Under the pieces are notes generated by a model that saw nothing but the letters and a program-made list of their open reading frames with translations, was not told the DNA's origin and made no database searches. From positions 1,612,001-1,676,000 of the forward strand of contig NZ_CP034998.1 of assembly GCF_002531755.2 (NCBI RefSeq): a stretch of 64,000 bases of DNA. Direction: 5' to 3'. This document shows, piece after piece, positions 22,030 to 33,357 of this stretch; position 1 is the first letter of the stretch; every line of letters begins with the position of its first letter. Position numbers and translations under genes: made by a program. Source of the stretch: Rhizobium acidisoli (GTDB lineage Bacteria > Pseudomonadota > Alphaproteobacteria > Rhizobiales > Rhizobiaceae).

Positions 22030-23076
22030 ATGGCGCCGCGAAAGACCGCGACCGTTTCCAGCCGCAAAACTGCAGCAAAACCGGCAGCCAAGGCATCGAA
22101 TGGAGGCCCGGTAGCCGACTTCGATCGCGATGAGGAGCTCAAAGCCTATCGCGAGATGCTGCTGATCCGCCGCTTCGAGGAGAAGGCCGGCCAGCTTTAC
22201 GGCATGGGCTTCATCGGCGGCTTTTGCCACCTTTACATCGGTCAGGAGGCTGTCGTCGTCGGCATGCAGATGGCGCAGAAGGAAGGCGACCAGGTCATCA
22301 CCGCCTATCGCGACCACGGCCACATGCTGGCAACCGGCATGGAAGCGCGCGGCGTCATGGCCGAGTTGACCGGCCGCCGCAGCGGCTATTCCCACGGGAA
22401 GGGCGGCTCGATGCACATGTTCTCGAAAGAGAAGCATTTCTACGGCGGCCACGGCATCGTCGGCGCCCAGGTTTCGCTGGGAACCGGTCTTGCCTTTGCC
22501 AATCATTACCGCGGCAACGGCAATGTCTCGATCGCCTATTTCGGCGATGGCGCTGCCAACCAAGGCCAGGTCTACGAGAGCTTCAACATGGCGGCTCTCT
22601 GGAAACTGCCGATCGTCTATATCGTCGAGAACAACCGTTACGCCATGGGCACTTCCACGGCACGCGCCACCGCGCAGTCGAACTACTCGCTGCGCGGCTC
22701 CGGCTTCGGCATCCCGGGCATCCAGGTCGACGGCATGGACGTTCGCGCCGTCAAGGCGGCCGCTGACGAGGCGCTCGAACATTGCCGCTCCGGCAAGGGC
22801 CCGATAATTCTCGAAATGCTGACCTATCGTTATCGCGGTCACTCCATGTCGGATCCGGCGAAATATCGCTCGAAGGAAGAAGTGCAGAAGATGCGCTCCG
22901 AGCAGGACCCGATCGAGCAGGTCAAGGCGCGCCTCATCGAAAAGGGCTGGGCCTCCGAAGACGATCTGAAGGCGATCGACAAGGATGTCCGCGACATCGT
23001 CGCCGACAGCGCCGACTTCGCCCAGGCCGATCCGGAGCCGGATGCATCCGAGCTCTACACCGACATTCTGCTCTAA
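22030..23076 (+). CDS. pdhA: Pyruvate dehydrogenase E1 component, alpha subunit
   Basis: The ThDP-dependent decarboxylating subunit of the alpha2-beta2 type E1, 348 aa. The ThDP-binding motif GDGAANQGQVYESFNMA is followed by the expected IVENN; YRYRGHSMSDP carries the phosphorylation-loop-like region seen in the family. The first 25 residues are Lys/Ala-rich and probably flexible. GGGAGGG 4 nt ahead of the ATG sets the start. It heads the pdhA-pdhB-pdhC operon with 15-nt gaps. Confidence 0.96.
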   Translation: MAPRKTATVSSRKTAAKPAAKASNGGPVADFDRDEELKAYREMLLIRRFEEKAGQLYGMGFIGGFCHLYIGQEAVVVGMQMAQKEGDQVITAYRDHGHMLATGMEARGVMAELTGRRSGYSHGKGGSMHMFSKEKHFYGGHGIVGAQVSLGTGLAFANHYRGNGNVSIAYFGDGAANQGQVYESFNMAALWKLPIVYIVENNRYAMGTSTARATAQSNYSLRGSGFGIPGIQVDGMDVRAVKAAADEALEHCRSGKGPIILEMLTYRYRGHSMSDPAKYRSKEEVQKMRSEQDPIEQVKARLIEKGWASEDDLKAIDKDVRDIVADSADFAQADPEPDASELYTDILL

Positions 23077-23091
23077 TCGGGGAGGGAACCC

Positions 23092-24477
23092 ATGCCTATC
23101 GATATCCTCATGCCCGCCCTCTCTCCGACCATGGAAGAAGGCACGCTGTCCAAATGGCTGAAGCAGGAAGGTGACAAGGTCACTTCTGGCGACGTCATTG
23201 CCGAAATCGAAACCGACAAGGCGACGATGGAAGTCGAAGCCGTCGACGAAGGCGTCATCGGCAAGCTGCTCGTCGATGCCGGCACCGAAGGCGTCAAGGT
23301 CAACACCAAGATCGCCGTGCTGCTGCAGGATGGCGAATCGGCCGCGGATATCTCCGCCGCCAAGCCGGCTGCTGCTGCCGCACCTCAGGCTGCCCAGGAA
23401 GAAAAGCCGACGAATAGCGGCTCGGCTTCCGCACCGCTTCCGGCCGAGCCGAAGGCCGTCGTGCCGAATGACCCGGAAATTCCGGCCGGCACCGAAATGG
23501 TGTCGATGACGGTGCGCGAAGCGCTCCGTGACGCCATGGCCGAGGAAATGCGCGCCAGCGAAGATGTCTTCGTCATGGGCGAGGAAGTCGCCGAATATCA
23601 GGGCGCCTACAAGGTCACGCAAGGGTTGCTGCAGGAATTCGGCCCCCGCCGCGTCATCGATACGCCGATCACCGAGCACGGCTTTGCCGGCGTCGGCGTC
23701 GGCGCCGCCATGGCCGGCCTTCGCCCGATCGTCGAATTCATGACCTTCAACTTCGCCATGCAGGCGATCGACCACATCATCAACTCGGCTGCCAAGACGC
23801 TCTATATGTCCGGCGGCCAGATGGGCGCTCCGATCGTCTTCCGCGGCCCGAACGGTGCAGCCGCCCGCGTCGGCGCCCAGCACAGCCAGGATTATGCCGC
23901 CTGGTACAGCGCCATCCCCGGCCTGAAGGTCGTCATGCCTTACACGGCAGCCGACGCAAAGGGCCTGTTGAAGGCTGCGATCCGCGATCCGAACCCGGTC
24001 ATCTTCCTGGAAAACGAAATTCTCTACGGTCAGCATTTCGATGTGCCGAAGCTCGATAATTTCGTCCTGCCGATCGGCAAGGCCCGCATCCATCGTTCTG
24101 GCAAGGATGTCACCGTCGTCTCCTTCGGCATCGGCATGACCTATGCGACGAAGGCGGTTGCCGAACTCGAAAAGATCGGCATCGACGTCGAACTGATCGA
24201 CCTTCGCACCATTCGCCCGATGGATCTCCCGACCGTGATCGAATCGGTGAAGAAGACCGGCCGCCTCGTCACTGTCGAGGAAGGTTATCCGCAATCTTCA
24301 GTCGGCACCGAAATCGCCACCCGCGTCATGCAGCAGGCCTTCGACTATCTCGATGCGCCGATCCTGACGATCGCGGGCAAGGACGTGCCGATGCCCTACG
24401 CCGCCAATCTCGAAAAACTGGCGCTTCCGAACGTCGGCGAAGTCGTCGATGCGGTGAAGGCTGTTTGCTATAAATAA
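23092..24477 (+). CDS. pdhB: Pyruvate dehydrogenase E1 component, beta subunit, with N-terminal lipoyl domain
   Basis: The E1 beta subunit, 461 aa, about 130 residues longer than usual because it carries its own lipoyl domain (residues 1-80, lipoyl Lys43 in [12 protein letters not shown]) and an Ala/Pro linker to about residue 130. The transketolase-like beta domain follows ([45 protein letters not shown]). Such a lipoylated E1-beta is known from rhizobia and some other alphaproteobacteria. The lipoyl domain is nearly identical to that of the neighbouring pdhC, which suggests duplication or gene conversion. Confidence 0.96.
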   Translation: MPIDILMPALSPTMEEGTLSKWLKQEGDKVTSGDVIAEIETDKATMEVEAVDEGVIGKLLVDAGTEGVKVNTKIAVLLQDGESAADISAAKPAAAAAPQAAQEEKPTNSGSASAPLPAEPKAVVPNDPEIPAGTEMVSMTVREALRDAMAEEMRASEDVFVMGEEVAEYQGAYKVTQGLLQEFGPRRVIDTPITEHGFAGVGVGAAMAGLRPIVEFMTFNFAMQAIDHIINSAAKTLYMSGGQMGAPIVFRGPNGAAARVGAQHSQDYAAWYSAIPGLKVVMPYTAADAKGLLKAAIRDPNPVIFLENEILYGQHFDVPKLDNFVLPIGKARIHRSGKDVTVVSFGIGMTYATKAVAELEKIGIDVELIDLRTIRPMDLPTVIESVKKTGRLVTVEEGYPQSSVGTEIATRVMQQAFDYLDAPILTIAGKDVPMPYAANLEKLALPNVGEVVDAVKAVCYK

Positions 24478-24492
24478 GGGGAGGGTATCTCG

Positions 24493-25833
24493 ATGCCGAT
24501 CAATATCACGATGCCCGCCCTCTCTCCGACCATGGAAGAAGGCAATCTTTCCAAATGGCTGGTCAAGGAAGGCGATACGGTCAAGTCTGGCGACGTGATC
24601 GCCGAGATCGAGACCGACAAGGCGACGATGGAAGTCGAAGCCGTCGATGAAGGCACAGTCGCCAAGCTCGTCGTTGCCGCCGGCACCGAAGGTGTCAAGG
24701 TCAACGCGCTGATCGCCGTTCTCGCCGCCGATGGCGAAGATGTCGCCGCTGCCGCAAGCGGTGCGGGCTCCGCCGCTCCGGCGAAGGCCAAGGCCGCACC
24801 CGCACCGAAGGCCGAGGCTGCACCTGCTCCGGCAGCAGCGCCGGCGCCTGCCGCCGCACCTGCGGCGGTTTCATCAAACGGCAACCGCAGCTTCTCTTCG
24901 CCGCTTGCTCGCAGGCTCGCCAAGGAAGCTGGTATCGATCTTTCGGCTGTCGCCGGCTCCGGACCGCACGGCCGCGTCATCAAGAGCGACGTCGAAGCCG
25001 CCGTTGCCGGTGGTGGCGCCAAACCTGCCGCCGCGCCGGCCGCTGCCGCCCCGCAGGCCGCCGCCGCTCCGGCTCCGGCCGCAGCGCCGAAGGGCGCTTC
25101 CGAGGACGCCGTGCTCAAGCTCTTCGAGCCGGGCTCCTACGAGCTCGTGCCGCATGACGGCATGCGCAAGACGATTGCCCGGCGCCTGGTCGAATCCAAG
25201 CAGACGATCCCGCATTTCTATGTCAGCGTCGATTGCGAACTCGATGCGCTGATGGCGCTGCGCGCCCAGCTGAACGACGCCGCCCCCCGCAAGGACAATG
25301 CTCCGGCCTACAAGCTCTCGGTCAACGACATGGTCATCAAGGCCATGGCGCTGGCGCTGCGCGACGTGCCGGATGCCAACGTCTCCTGGACCGACACCAA
25401 CATGGTCAAGCACAAGCATGCCGATGTCGGCGTCGCCGTCTCGATCCCCGGCGGCCTGATCACCCCGATCATCCGCAAGGCCGAGCAGAAAACGCTGTCC
25501 GTCATCTCCAACGAGATGCGCGATCTCGGCAAGCGGGCCAAGGACCGCAAGCTGAAGCCCGAGGAATATCAGGGCGGCACCAGCTCGGTCTCCAACATGG
25601 GCATGATGGGCGTCAAGAACTTCGCCGCCGTCGTCAACCCGCCGCATGCGACGATCCTCGCGGTCGGCGCCGGCGAACAGCGGGTCGTCGTCAAGAACGG
25701 CGAAATGGCGATCGCCACTGTGATGTCGGTCACGCTGTCGACCGACCATCGCTGCGTCGACGGCGCGCTCGGCGCCGAGCTGCTCCAGGCCTTCAAGGGC
25801 TACATCGAGAACCCGATGGGCATGCTTGTCTGA
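24493..25833 (+). CDS. pdhC: Dihydrolipoamide acetyltransferase (E2) of pyruvate dehydrogenase
   Basis: The core subunit that transfers the acetyl group from lipoamide to CoA, 446 aa. Domain order: lipoyl domain (residues 1-80, Lys43), Ala/Pro-rich linker, peripheral subunit-binding domain ([20 protein letters not shown], about residues 137-156), a second Ala/Pro linker, then the catalytic CAT domain from about residue 215. The C-terminal active site reads [17 protein letters not shown], with the catalytic His and Asp in place. Often named aceF. It is followed closely by a GDSL esterase. Confidence 0.96.
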   Translation: MPINITMPALSPTMEEGNLSKWLVKEGDTVKSGDVIAEIETDKATMEVEAVDEGTVAKLVVAAGTEGVKVNALIAVLAADGEDVAAAASGAGSAAPAKAKAAPAPKAEAAPAPAAAPAPAAAPAAVSSNGNRSFSSPLARRLAKEAGIDLSAVAGSGPHGRVIKSDVEAAVAGGGAKPAAAPAAAAPQAAAAPAPAAAPKGASEDAVLKLFEPGSYELVPHDGMRKTIARRLVESKQTIPHFYVSVDCELDALMALRAQLNDAAPRKDNAPAYKLSVNDMVIKAMALALRDVPDANVSWTDTNMVKHKHADVGVAVSIPGGLITPIIRKAEQKTLSVISNEMRDLGKRAKDRKLKPEEYQGGTSSVSNMGMMGVKNFAAVVNPPHATILAVGAGEQRVVVKNGEMAIATVMSVTLSTDHRCVDGALGAELLQAFKGYIENPMGMLV

Positions 25834-25852
25834 TAGCTGGGCGGAGGCGGAA

Positions 25853-26494
25853 ATGACCAAGACCGTTCTTTGCTATGGCGACTCGCTGACCTGGGGTTAT
25901 GACGCCGACACGATCGGCCGTCATGAGTACAAAAACCGCTGGCCGAGCGTGCTTCAGGCAGCGCTCGGCAGCGAGGCGCGCGTCATCGCCGAAGGGCTGA
26001 ACGGTCGCACCACCGCATTCGACGACCACCTCGCCGATTGCGACCGCAACGGTGCGCGCGTCCTGCCGACGATCCTGCAGACGCATGCGCCGCTCGATCT
26101 CGTCATTCTCCTGCTCGGCACCAATGACATGAAGCCGGTCGTGGCCGGTTCGGCCTTTGCCGCCTGCCAGGGCATCAGCCGGCTGGTGCGGCTGATCCGC
26201 AATCATGCCTGGCCCTTCGAATTCGATGGGCCGGAGATCCTGATCGTGGCGCCGCCGGCGATCTGCGCGACGGGCAATGTGCCCTTCGCCGCGTCCTTTC
26301 CCGGCGGCATCGACGAATCGGCAAAGCTTGCAACGCTTTATCGTGATCTTGCCGACGAACTCGGCTGCGGTTTCTTCGACGGCAATTCCGTCTCCAGAAC
26401 CACGCCGATCGATGGCATCCATCTCGATGCGGAGAATACGCGGGCGCTCGGGCGCGGGCTGGAATCGATCGTGCGGATGATGCTGGGGATCTGA
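25853..26494 (+). CDS. SGNH/GDSL-type hydrolase (arylesterase-like)
   Basis: A 213-aa serine hydrolase of the SGNH fold, similar in layout to the 7-ACA arylesterase / Ape-like family. Block I GDSLTWGYD (residues 7-15) contains the nucleophile Ser, block III is LLGTNDMK, and block V is DGIHLDAEN with the catalytic Asp/His. No signal peptide is seen, so it is probably cytoplasmic. ATG at 25853 behind GGAGGCGG is chosen over an upstream in-frame start. The position between pdhC and lpdA suggests cotranscription with the PDH genes, but the substrate is unknown. Confidence 0.85.
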   Translation: MTKTVLCYGDSLTWGYDADTIGRHEYKNRWPSVLQAALGSEARVIAEGLNGRTTAFDDHLADCDRNGARVLPTILQTHAPLDLVILLLGTNDMKPVVAGSAFAACQGISRLVRLIRNHAWPFEFDGPEILIVAPPAICATGNVPFAASFPGGIDESAKLATLYRDLADELGCGFFDGNSVSRTTPIDGIHLDAENTRALGRGLESIVRMMLGI

Positions 26495-26496
26495 CG

Positions 26497-27078
26497 ATGA
26501 CCGCCTTCATCGCGCTGCGGCAGGCCTCACGGCGGGATGCCTCGGAGCTGGCGATCCTGGCGGATATCGCATCGCACGGTTTTGCCTCCTGGCTCTGGTG
26601 CGCCGATGTAGCGAATGGCGTCAGCGACACGCCGCTGGAGCGGGGCCGGCTGAAGATGAGTGAAGAGGAAGCTGTCGGCGGCTGGCGGGATTCCGTCATC
26701 GCCGAGGCCTACGGCGAGGTCGCCGGTGTGGCGATCGGCCATGCGCTGGAGGACGGCATAGGTGATATCGAGGCGACGATCCCGGCGACCGAGCCGATGC
26801 TCGCCTTGCAGAAAACGGTTGTGGGAAGCTGGTTCATTGGCAGTCTCGGCGTCTATCGCCACCTGCGCGGCATCGGCATCGGACGCAGGCTGCTGGAGGA
26901 TCAGATCGACAGGGCCGATCGCCGACCCGTCAGCCTGATTACCGCAAGTGATAACGAAGCGGCTTTGTCGCTTTATGGAAGAAACGGATTCCTGGAGGCT
27001 GCGCGCGCCGATGCCGTGCCGCTCTTCGAAAACAGCAAGAGCCACGCGTGGGTGCTCATGACCCGCAGCGCAGCATAA
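26497..27078 (+). CDS. GNAT-family N-acetyltransferase
   Basis: A 193-aa GCN5-related acetyltransferase. The acetyl-CoA-binding motif A is visible as LGVYRHLRGIGIGRRLLEDQ (about residues 115-134), and SLYGRNGFLEAARADAV near the C-terminus matches the motif B region. It starts 3 nt after the GDSL hydrolase and ends 17 nt before lpdA, so it is almost certainly in the same transcript as the PDH genes. The acceptor substrate cannot be predicted; protein, aminoacyl or small-molecule acceptors are all possible. Confidence 0.85.
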   Translation: MTAFIALRQASRRDASELAILADIASHGFASWLWCADVANGVSDTPLERGRLKMSEEEAVGGWRDSVIAEAYGEVAGVAIGHALEDGIGDIEATIPATEPMLALQKTVVGSWFIGSLGVYRHLRGIGIGRRLLEDQIDRADRRPVSLITASDNEAALSLYGRNGFLEAARADAVPLFENSKSHAWVLMTRSAA

Positions 27079-27094
27079 CAAGGGCAGGAAACAC

Positions 27095-28540
<1,446 letters not shown>

Positions 28541-28658
28541 TAATTTCCACGGCTGCCCTCTATCCCAGGGCGGCAAGCCGTCCCGCAGAGGCGGCGAAGC
28601 CATCCTCCGGGATGGCCTAGGCCATCCCCGGGGCTGGAAAAAACGAAAGGAAATCATC

Positions 28659-28913
28659 ATGTCTATGGAGACGCAGGCGTTGCTGGTGTTTTTGCTGATC
28701 GGCCTGGTTGCAGGCTTCCTCGCAAGTCTGGTCGTCGGCGGCGGCGGCTTGATCAGATGCCTGCTGAGCGGCATCATCGGCGCCTTCGTCGGCGGTTATC
28801 TGTTCAGCGCGCTCGGCATTTCGCTGGGCATTGAAAACGCGCTGGTCGTGCAGATCATCCACGCTACCGTCGGCGCCATCATCGTGGTGCTGATCGCCAG
28901 AGCGGTCGCTTAA
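28659..28913 (+). CDS. GlsB/YeaQ/YmgE-like small membrane protein
   Basis: An 84-aa protein with three hydrophobic helices and Gly-rich turns (GLVAGFLASLVVGGGG, GIIGAFVGGYLFSALG), the pattern of the transglycosylase-associated/GlsB family of small stress-related membrane proteins. The name of the family does not imply enzymatic activity. AAAGGAAA precedes the ATG. It is paired with a similar gene 14 nt downstream and sits between lpdA and lipA. Confidence 0.75.
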   Translation: MSMETQALLVFLLIGLVAGFLASLVVGGGGLIRCLLSGIIGAFVGGYLFSALGISLGIENALVVQIIHATVGAIIVVLIARAVA

Positions 28914-28927
28914 GGGGTAGGGCAGGC

Positions 28928-29176
28928 ATGGAAGGCGTGGGCTGGATTTCGGCAATCATCATCGGCGGGCTTGCAGGCTGGCTCGCCGGCAAGCTGATGG
29001 AGGCGCGGTACGGGATTTTCCTGAACATCGTGCTCGGCATTGTCGGTTCGGTCGTCGCCACCGCCATCCTCGCTCAGTTCCATGTCCAGCTCGCCGGCGG
29101 ACGGCTCGGTTATTTCGTGACGGGTTTCCTCGGCGCCTGCCTGCTGATATTCCTTGCACGGCTGGTGCGGCGCTAG
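28928..29176 (+). CDS. Second GlsB/YeaQ-like small membrane protein
   Basis: An 82-aa membrane protein with an opening VGWISAIIIGGLAGWLAGKLM, which is the classic GlsB/YeaQ N-terminus, followed by NIVLGIVGSVVATAI and a short basic C-terminus (RLVRR). It follows its paralogue-like neighbour by 14 nt, so they may form a hetero-oligomer; that is inference. It ends 48 nt before lipA. Confidence 0.75.
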   Translation: MEGVGWISAIIIGGLAGWLAGKLMEARYGIFLNIVLGIVGSVVATAILAQFHVQLAGGRLGYFVTGFLGACLLIFLARLVRR

Positions 29177-29224
29177 ATCCAAGAGATGATGCCGCTTTAA
29201 GGGCGGCGGAAGGCTGATACTGCA

Positions 29225-30196
29225 ATGGTGACCATTCTCGATACGATCAATCCCGACGCCAAGCGCGTGCGTCATCCCGAGAAGGCGCATAGGCCCGATA
29301 CCGAGGTCATGCGCAAGCCGGACTGGATCCGCGTCAAGGCGCCGACCTCCAAAGGTTACGCCGAGACGCGCGCGATCGTGAAGGAGCACAAGCTCGTCAC
29401 CGTCTGCGAGGAGGCCGGCTGCCCGAATATCGGCGAGTGCTGGGACAAGAAGCACGCCACCTTCATGATCATGGGCGAGATCTGTACGCGCGCCTGCGCC
29501 TTCTGCAACGTTGCCACCGGCAAGCCGAACGCGCTCGATATGGCCGAGCCGGAGAACGTCGCCAAGGCGGTCAAGGAGATGGGCCTATCCCACGTCGTCA
29601 TCACCTCGGTCGACCGCGACGACCTGGAGGACGGCGGTGCCGAACACTTCGAAAAGGTGATCTGGGCGATCCGCGCGGCTTCGCCGGCAACGACGATCGA
29701 AATCCTGACGCCGGACTTTCTGAAGAAGCCGGGCGCGCTGGAGCGCGTCGTCGCCGCCAAGCCCGACGTTTTCAACCACAACATGGAAACGGTCGCCGGC
29801 AACTATCTGACGGTTCGCCCCGGCGCCCGTTATTTCCATTCCATCCGGCTGCTGCAGCGGGTGAAGGAACTCGATCCGACCATGTTCACCAAATCGGGCA
29901 TCATGGTCGGCCTCGGCGAGGAGCGCAACGAGGTGCTGCAGCTGATGGACGACCTGCGCACCGCCGATGTCGATTTCCTGACGATCGGCCAATACCTGCA
30001 GCCGACCCGCAAGCACCACAAGGTCGAAAGCTTCGTCACCCCGGACGAGTTCAAGTCCTACGAGACGGTCGCCTATAGCAAGGGCTTCCTGATGGTCGCC
30101 TCCAGCCCGCTGACCCGCTCCTCCCATCATGCCGGCGATGACTTCGCCCGGTTGCGGGCGGCGCGGGAGAAGAAGCTGCTGATGGCGGCTGAGTAA
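29225..30196 (+). CDS. lipA: Lipoyl synthase
   Basis: A radical SAM enzyme inserting two sulfurs into octanoylated lipoyl domains, 323 aa. The auxiliary cluster cysteines Cys61, Cys66 and Cys72 ([12 protein letters not shown]) and the radical SAM cysteines Cys87, Cys91 and Cys94 (CTRACAFC) are present, and the C-terminal [10 protein letters not shown] matches the conserved Arg-Ser-Ser region. Its placement downstream of three lipoyl-domain-related genes (pdhB, pdhC, lpdA) makes functional sense: it makes the cofactor they need. Confidence 0.97.
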   Translation: MVTILDTINPDAKRVRHPEKAHRPDTEVMRKPDWIRVKAPTSKGYAETRAIVKEHKLVTVCEEAGCPNIGECWDKKHATFMIMGEICTRACAFCNVATGKPNALDMAEPENVAKAVKEMGLSHVVITSVDRDDLEDGGAEHFEKVIWAIRAASPATTIEILTPDFLKKPGALERVVAAKPDVFNHNMETVAGNYLTVRPGARYFHSIRLLQRVKELDPTMFTKSGIMVGLGEERNEVLQLMDDLRTADVDFLTIGQYLQPTRKHHKVESFVTPDEFKSYETVAYSKGFLMVASSPLTRSSHHAGDDFARLRAAREKKLLMAAE

Positions 30197-30242
30197 GGTT
30201 CGGGTGCCGCGATAGGAGAATATCTCCGCCCTCGAGATCGCC

Positions 30243-30388
30243 GCCTGCCCCTCATCCGCCTGCCGGCACCTTCTCCCCGCTTGCGGGGCGAAGGGGATAT
30301 GCAGCAACCTCTCCATCCCTCGCCAGCGTCTCGCAAGGCACGTCCCCTCTACCCGTTTACGGGGAGAGGGTTAGGAGGAGGGGCAGCC
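30243..30388. repeat. RIME-like intergenic palindromic element
   Basis: About 146 bp with imperfect outer inverted repeats (GCCTGCCCCTC at the left, GAGGGGCAGCC at the right) and internal hairpins such as CCCCGCTTGCGGGG. Sequence and layout match my memory of Rhizobium intergenic mosaic elements. It lies between lipA and the next gene and leaves only about 30 nt before that start codon. Confidence 0.75.
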
Positions 30389-30417
30389 TTTGGCGCAGAC
30401 GGACCGAGGATGACCCG

Positions 30418-31011
30418 ATGGACCACAGAGCAGAGTTGCTACCGCATCAGCAGATCACCGACCTTAAGCAGGCGGCGGAGCGCATCCGAAGAGCCGGACG
30501 CATCCTCGTGGTGGGCTGCTCCGGCGGCGGAAAATCCACTCTTTCGTTGAAGATTGCTAGACGCTTCGGGCTTTCCTATATCTCGCTCGACCGCGACGTA
30601 TTTTGGCTTCCCGGCTGGGTGACGCGAGACAGGGCGGAGCAACGGCGTATCATCGCCAGCCGAATCCTCGAGGAACGCTGGATCATGGACGGCACCAATC
30701 CATCCTCGTTGGACATTCGCATGCCGCGGACCGATTTTGTCCTCTGGGTCCGTATGCCCCGACTTCTCTGTATCTGGGGCGCAATCAGCCGATGGGCGAA
30801 ATGGATCGGTCGCAACCGCCCGGAAATGGCACCGGGCTGTCCCGAGAAGATCGATTTGGAATTCCTGCGCTTCATCTGGACATTCGAGGAGAAATTCGTA
30901 CCGCGCATCACTGCCGGCATTGCTGAACATGGTCCTGATGTGCCCGTGTTCCAGCTAAAATCCCGCCGTCAGATGCGTGAGCTTCTTGATCTTCTCGCCC
31001 GGCCCGCTTAA
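30418..31011 (+). CDS. P-loop AAA/adenylate-kinase-like protein (topology-modulation FlaR type)
   Basis: A 197-aa protein with an intact Walker A, GCSGGGKST, at about residues 33-41 and a nucleoside/nucleotide-kinase-like fold (FGLSYISLDRDVFWLPGW is the substrate-side loop of the family often annotated as DNA topology modulation protein). The real substrate is unknown. It starts 30 nt after the palindromic element, so its translation start lies close to a hairpin. The next gene begins 9 nt after its stop. Confidence 0.7.
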   Translation: MDHRAELLPHQQITDLKQAAERIRRAGRILVVGCSGGGKSTLSLKIARRFGLSYISLDRDVFWLPGWVTRDRAEQRRIIASRILEERWIMDGTNPSSLDIRMPRTDFVLWVRMPRLLCIWGAISRWAKWIGRNRPEMAPGCPEKIDLEFLRFIWTFEEKFVPRITAGIAEHGPDVPVFQLKSRRQMRELLDLLARPA

Positions 31012-31020
31012 TTGCCGCCT

Positions 31021-31473
31021 ATGCCGCAATTCGAAACCCATCGTCCCGTCCCGCACACGCCCGATCAGATGTTCGACCTCGTTGCCGACGTCGAGCGCTA
31101 TCCGGAATTCCTGCCGCTCTGCGAAGCGCTTGCCATCAGGAGCCGCAAGGAGCGCGACGGCAAGATCCTGCTCGTCGCCGATATGACGGTCGGTTACAAG
31201 GCGATCCGCGAGACCTTCACGACCCAGGTGCTGCTGAACCGGGCCGAGCATGTCATCGAGGTCAAATACATCGACGGCCCGTTCCGATATCTCGACAATC
31301 GCTGGCATTTCGCCGAGACGCCGACCGGCGGCTGCACCGTCGATTTCTTCATCGACTACGAGTTCAAGAGCCGCATTCTCGGGGCATTGATGGGCTCGAT
31401 GTTCGATCGCGCTTTCCGCATGTTCACGGAAGCCTTCGAGACCAGAGCGAGCAGGATCTACGCGCCGGCCTGA
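31021..31473 (+). CDS. COQ10/RatA-family START-like protein
   Basis: A 150-aa START/Bet v1-like fold protein: PQFETHRPVPHTPDQMFDLVADVERYPEF is the typical N-terminus of ubiquinone-binding COQ10 and of E. coli RatA. In alphaproteobacteria the COQ10-like role in ubiquinone handling is more likely than the toxin role. The ATG at 31021 is used rather than a TTG at 31012. It is convergent with the cinA-like gene 22 nt away. Confidence 0.85.
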   Translation: MPQFETHRPVPHTPDQMFDLVADVERYPEFLPLCEALAIRSRKERDGKILLVADMTVGYKAIRETFTTQVLLNRAEHVIEVKYIDGPFRYLDNRWHFAETPTGGCTVDFFIDYEFKSRILGALMGSMFDRAFRMFTEAFETRASRIYAPA

Positions 31474-31494
31474 CGCGGCGATTGCCGCCGTCCG

Positions 31495-31995
31495 TCAGCC
31501 GGCGAGCAGCGAGCGCACCATTTCCAGCGCCGTCCGGATCGTTGCCAGCCGAACCTCGCTGCGGCCGATATCGCCGTAAAACATCTTCCGGTGAATGAGC
31601 ATGCCGCTGCGTGACTTGGCGGCGAGATGCACAAGGCCGACCGGTTTCTCCGACGATCCGCCGCCGGGGCCGGCAATGCCGGTGACGGCGACGGCGATCG
31701 CGGCGCGTGAGCGGAAGAGGGCGCCATGCACCATCTGCCGCGCCGTTTCCTCGGAGACCGCCCCGAAGCGCAGCAGGGTTGCCTCCTGTACGCCAAGCAG
31801 CTCGATCTTTGCCCTATTGGTATAGGTAACGAAGCCGCGGTCGACGACGGCCGATGAGCCGGATATTTCGGTCAGCGCGCCTGATATCAGCCCGCCGGTG
31901 CAGGATTCGGCGGTCGAAATCATCAGCCCGGCGGCCGTGAAGTCGCGGATGATCGTCTGCGCCGCCGAAAGGATATCCTCGGGAAAAAGGCTCAT
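31495..31995 (-). CDS. CinA C-terminal-family protein (NMN amidohydrolase-like)
   Basis: A 166-aa stand-alone CinA C-terminal (PncC) domain that hydrolyses nicotinamide mononucleotide to nicotinate mononucleotide in characterised members. [22 protein letters not shown] (about residues 28-49) is the family core, and [21 protein letters not shown] is the second signature. The ATG overlaps the ispDF stop by 4 nt (ATGA on the minus strand), so the two are coupled; longer in-frame extensions inside ispDF were rejected. Confidence 0.88.
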   Translation of the reverse strand: MSLFPEDILSAAQTIIRDFTAAGLMISTAESCTGGLISGALTEISGSSAVVDRGFVTYTNRAKIELLGVQEATLLRFGAVSEETARQMVHGALFRSRAAIAVAVTGIAGPGGGSSEKPVGLVHLAAKSRSGMLIHRKMFYGDIGRSEVRLATIRTALEMVRSLLAG

Positions 31996-33212
31996 CGTTT
32001 CCCCCCGCGATAGACGACGGTCGCCGTGGCGATCGCCGCGATGCCTTCGCGACGGCCGACGAAGCCGATCGTCTCGTTGGTCGTCGCCTTGACCGAGCAG
32101 CGCTCGATATCGATGCCGAGATACTCCGACAGTCTCATCCGCATGCTCTCGCGATGCGGCCCGACCTTCGGCGCCTCGGCGATCAGCGAGACATCGGCAT
32201 TCATGATCGTGCCGCCGTGCTCGCGCACGATCCGGGCGGCGTGCTCGATGAAGATGCGCGATGCCGCCCCCTTCCACTGCGGGTCGGAGGGCGGGAAATG
32301 ATCGCCGATATCGCCGGCGCCGCAGGTGGCAAGCAGCGCGTCCGTCAGTGCGTGCAGCGCGACATCGGCATCCGAGTGGCCTTTCAGCTTCTGATCATGC
32401 GGAATGAACACGCCGCAGAGTGTGACGCCATCGCCAGCTTCCAGCTGGTGCACGTCGTAGCCGTTGCCGGTGCGCACGTCGGGAAGCAGCGAGGCCGATA
32501 GCTTGTCGTCTGCCATGGCGATATCCTTCTTGACCGTCAGCTTGACGTTATCGGGCGTGCCCGCGACGATCGTCACCGGAATGCCCAGCCATTCGGCGAT
32601 CGAAGCGTCGTCGGTGAAATCGCTTCGCCCGCTTGCCGCCGCCTTCTCATGCGCATCGAGGATGGTTTCGAAGGCGAAGGATTGCGGCGTCTGCGCCGCA
32701 TAGAGATACTCGCGCGAAACCGTCGTCAGCACCGTGCCGGCGCTGTCGGCGCGTTTCAGCGTGTCGGTGACCGGGATCGCCGGCAGCACCGCCTGCGCGC
32801 CATTGTCGAGGCTTTCGGCAATGCGGTCGAGAAGCACATGGTCGAAGAACGGCCGCACGGCGTCGTGGATCAGCACATGGCTGATACGCTTGTCCTTGAG
32901 GTGCCTAAGGCCGGCCAGCACTGATTGCTGCCGGGTCGGGCCGCCATGCACGGTTTCGATCGGCGTTGCCGAAATGATATGGCGGAACGCCTTGGCAAAC
33001 AGCGCCTCGTCTTCGGGATGAATGACGACGACGATCTCAGTTGCTGGCTCCCATGTCATGAAGTTTTCAAGCGTATGCACGATAACCGGCTTGCCGCCGA
33101 TCATGCGATACTGCTTGGGGCCTTCCTTGGAGGATCCTGCACGTTCGCCGCGGCCGGCGGCAACGATGACAATTCCAGCCGATATCGGTTGCTTGGACGG
33201 CATTTGCAGCAT
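31992..33212 (-). CDS. ispDF: Bifunctional IspD/IspF isoprenoid enzyme
   Basis: A fusion of 4-diphosphocytidyl-2-C-methylerythritol synthase (IspD, about residues 10-235; [20 protein letters not shown]) and 2-C-methylerythritol 2,4-cyclodiphosphate synthase (IspF, residues 245-405; [16 protein letters not shown] and [20 protein letters not shown] with metal-binding Asp/His). These are non-consecutive steps of the MEP pathway; the fusion is common in alphaproteobacteria. The start at 33212 follows AGGGG by 5 nt and is preferred to the ATG three codons later. It is divergent from dusB. Confidence 0.95.
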   Translation of the reverse strand: MLQMPSKQPISAGIVIVAAGRGERAGSSKEGPKQYRMIGGKPVIVHTLENFMTWEPATEIVVVIHPEDEALFAKAFRHIISATPIETVHGGPTRQQSVLAGLRHLKDKRISHVLIHDAVRPFFDHVLLDRIAESLDNGAQAVLPAIPVTDTLKRADSAGTVLTTVSREYLYAAQTPQSFAFETILDAHEKAAASGRSDFTDDASIAEWLGIPVTIVAGTPDNVKLTVKKDIAMADDKLSASLLPDVRTGNGYDVHQLEAGDGVTLCGVFIPHDQKLKGHSDADVALHALTDALLATCGAGDIGDHFPPSDPQWKGAASRIFIEHAARIVREHGGTIMNADVSLIAEAPKVGPHRESMRMRLSEYLGIDIERCSVKATTNETIGFVGRREGIAAIATATVVYRGGKR

Positions 33213-33357
33213 AAATCCCCTAAAATATGCGGAATTGACCCGAGTGCTCTAACGTCTTGCTTTGGCCTTTTCCAGCATCTGCCCGAAAAATATCGATTTC
33301 GATCAGAGCCCCCTTGGCAAGCCGGGGAACAATGGCTAAAAATCATGCACTTCCACA

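Noticed and set aside
21928..24294. 788-aa open frame on the minus strand opposite pdhA and pdhB
   Set aside because: It lies wholly antisense to two unmistakable genes, has a low-complexity Asp/Gly/Arg composition and no recognisable motif. It is a GC-bias shadow frame.
30281..30550. 89-aa frame overlapping the RIME-like element
   Set aside because: It is composed of palindromic repeat sequence and out-of-frame P-loop gene sequence.
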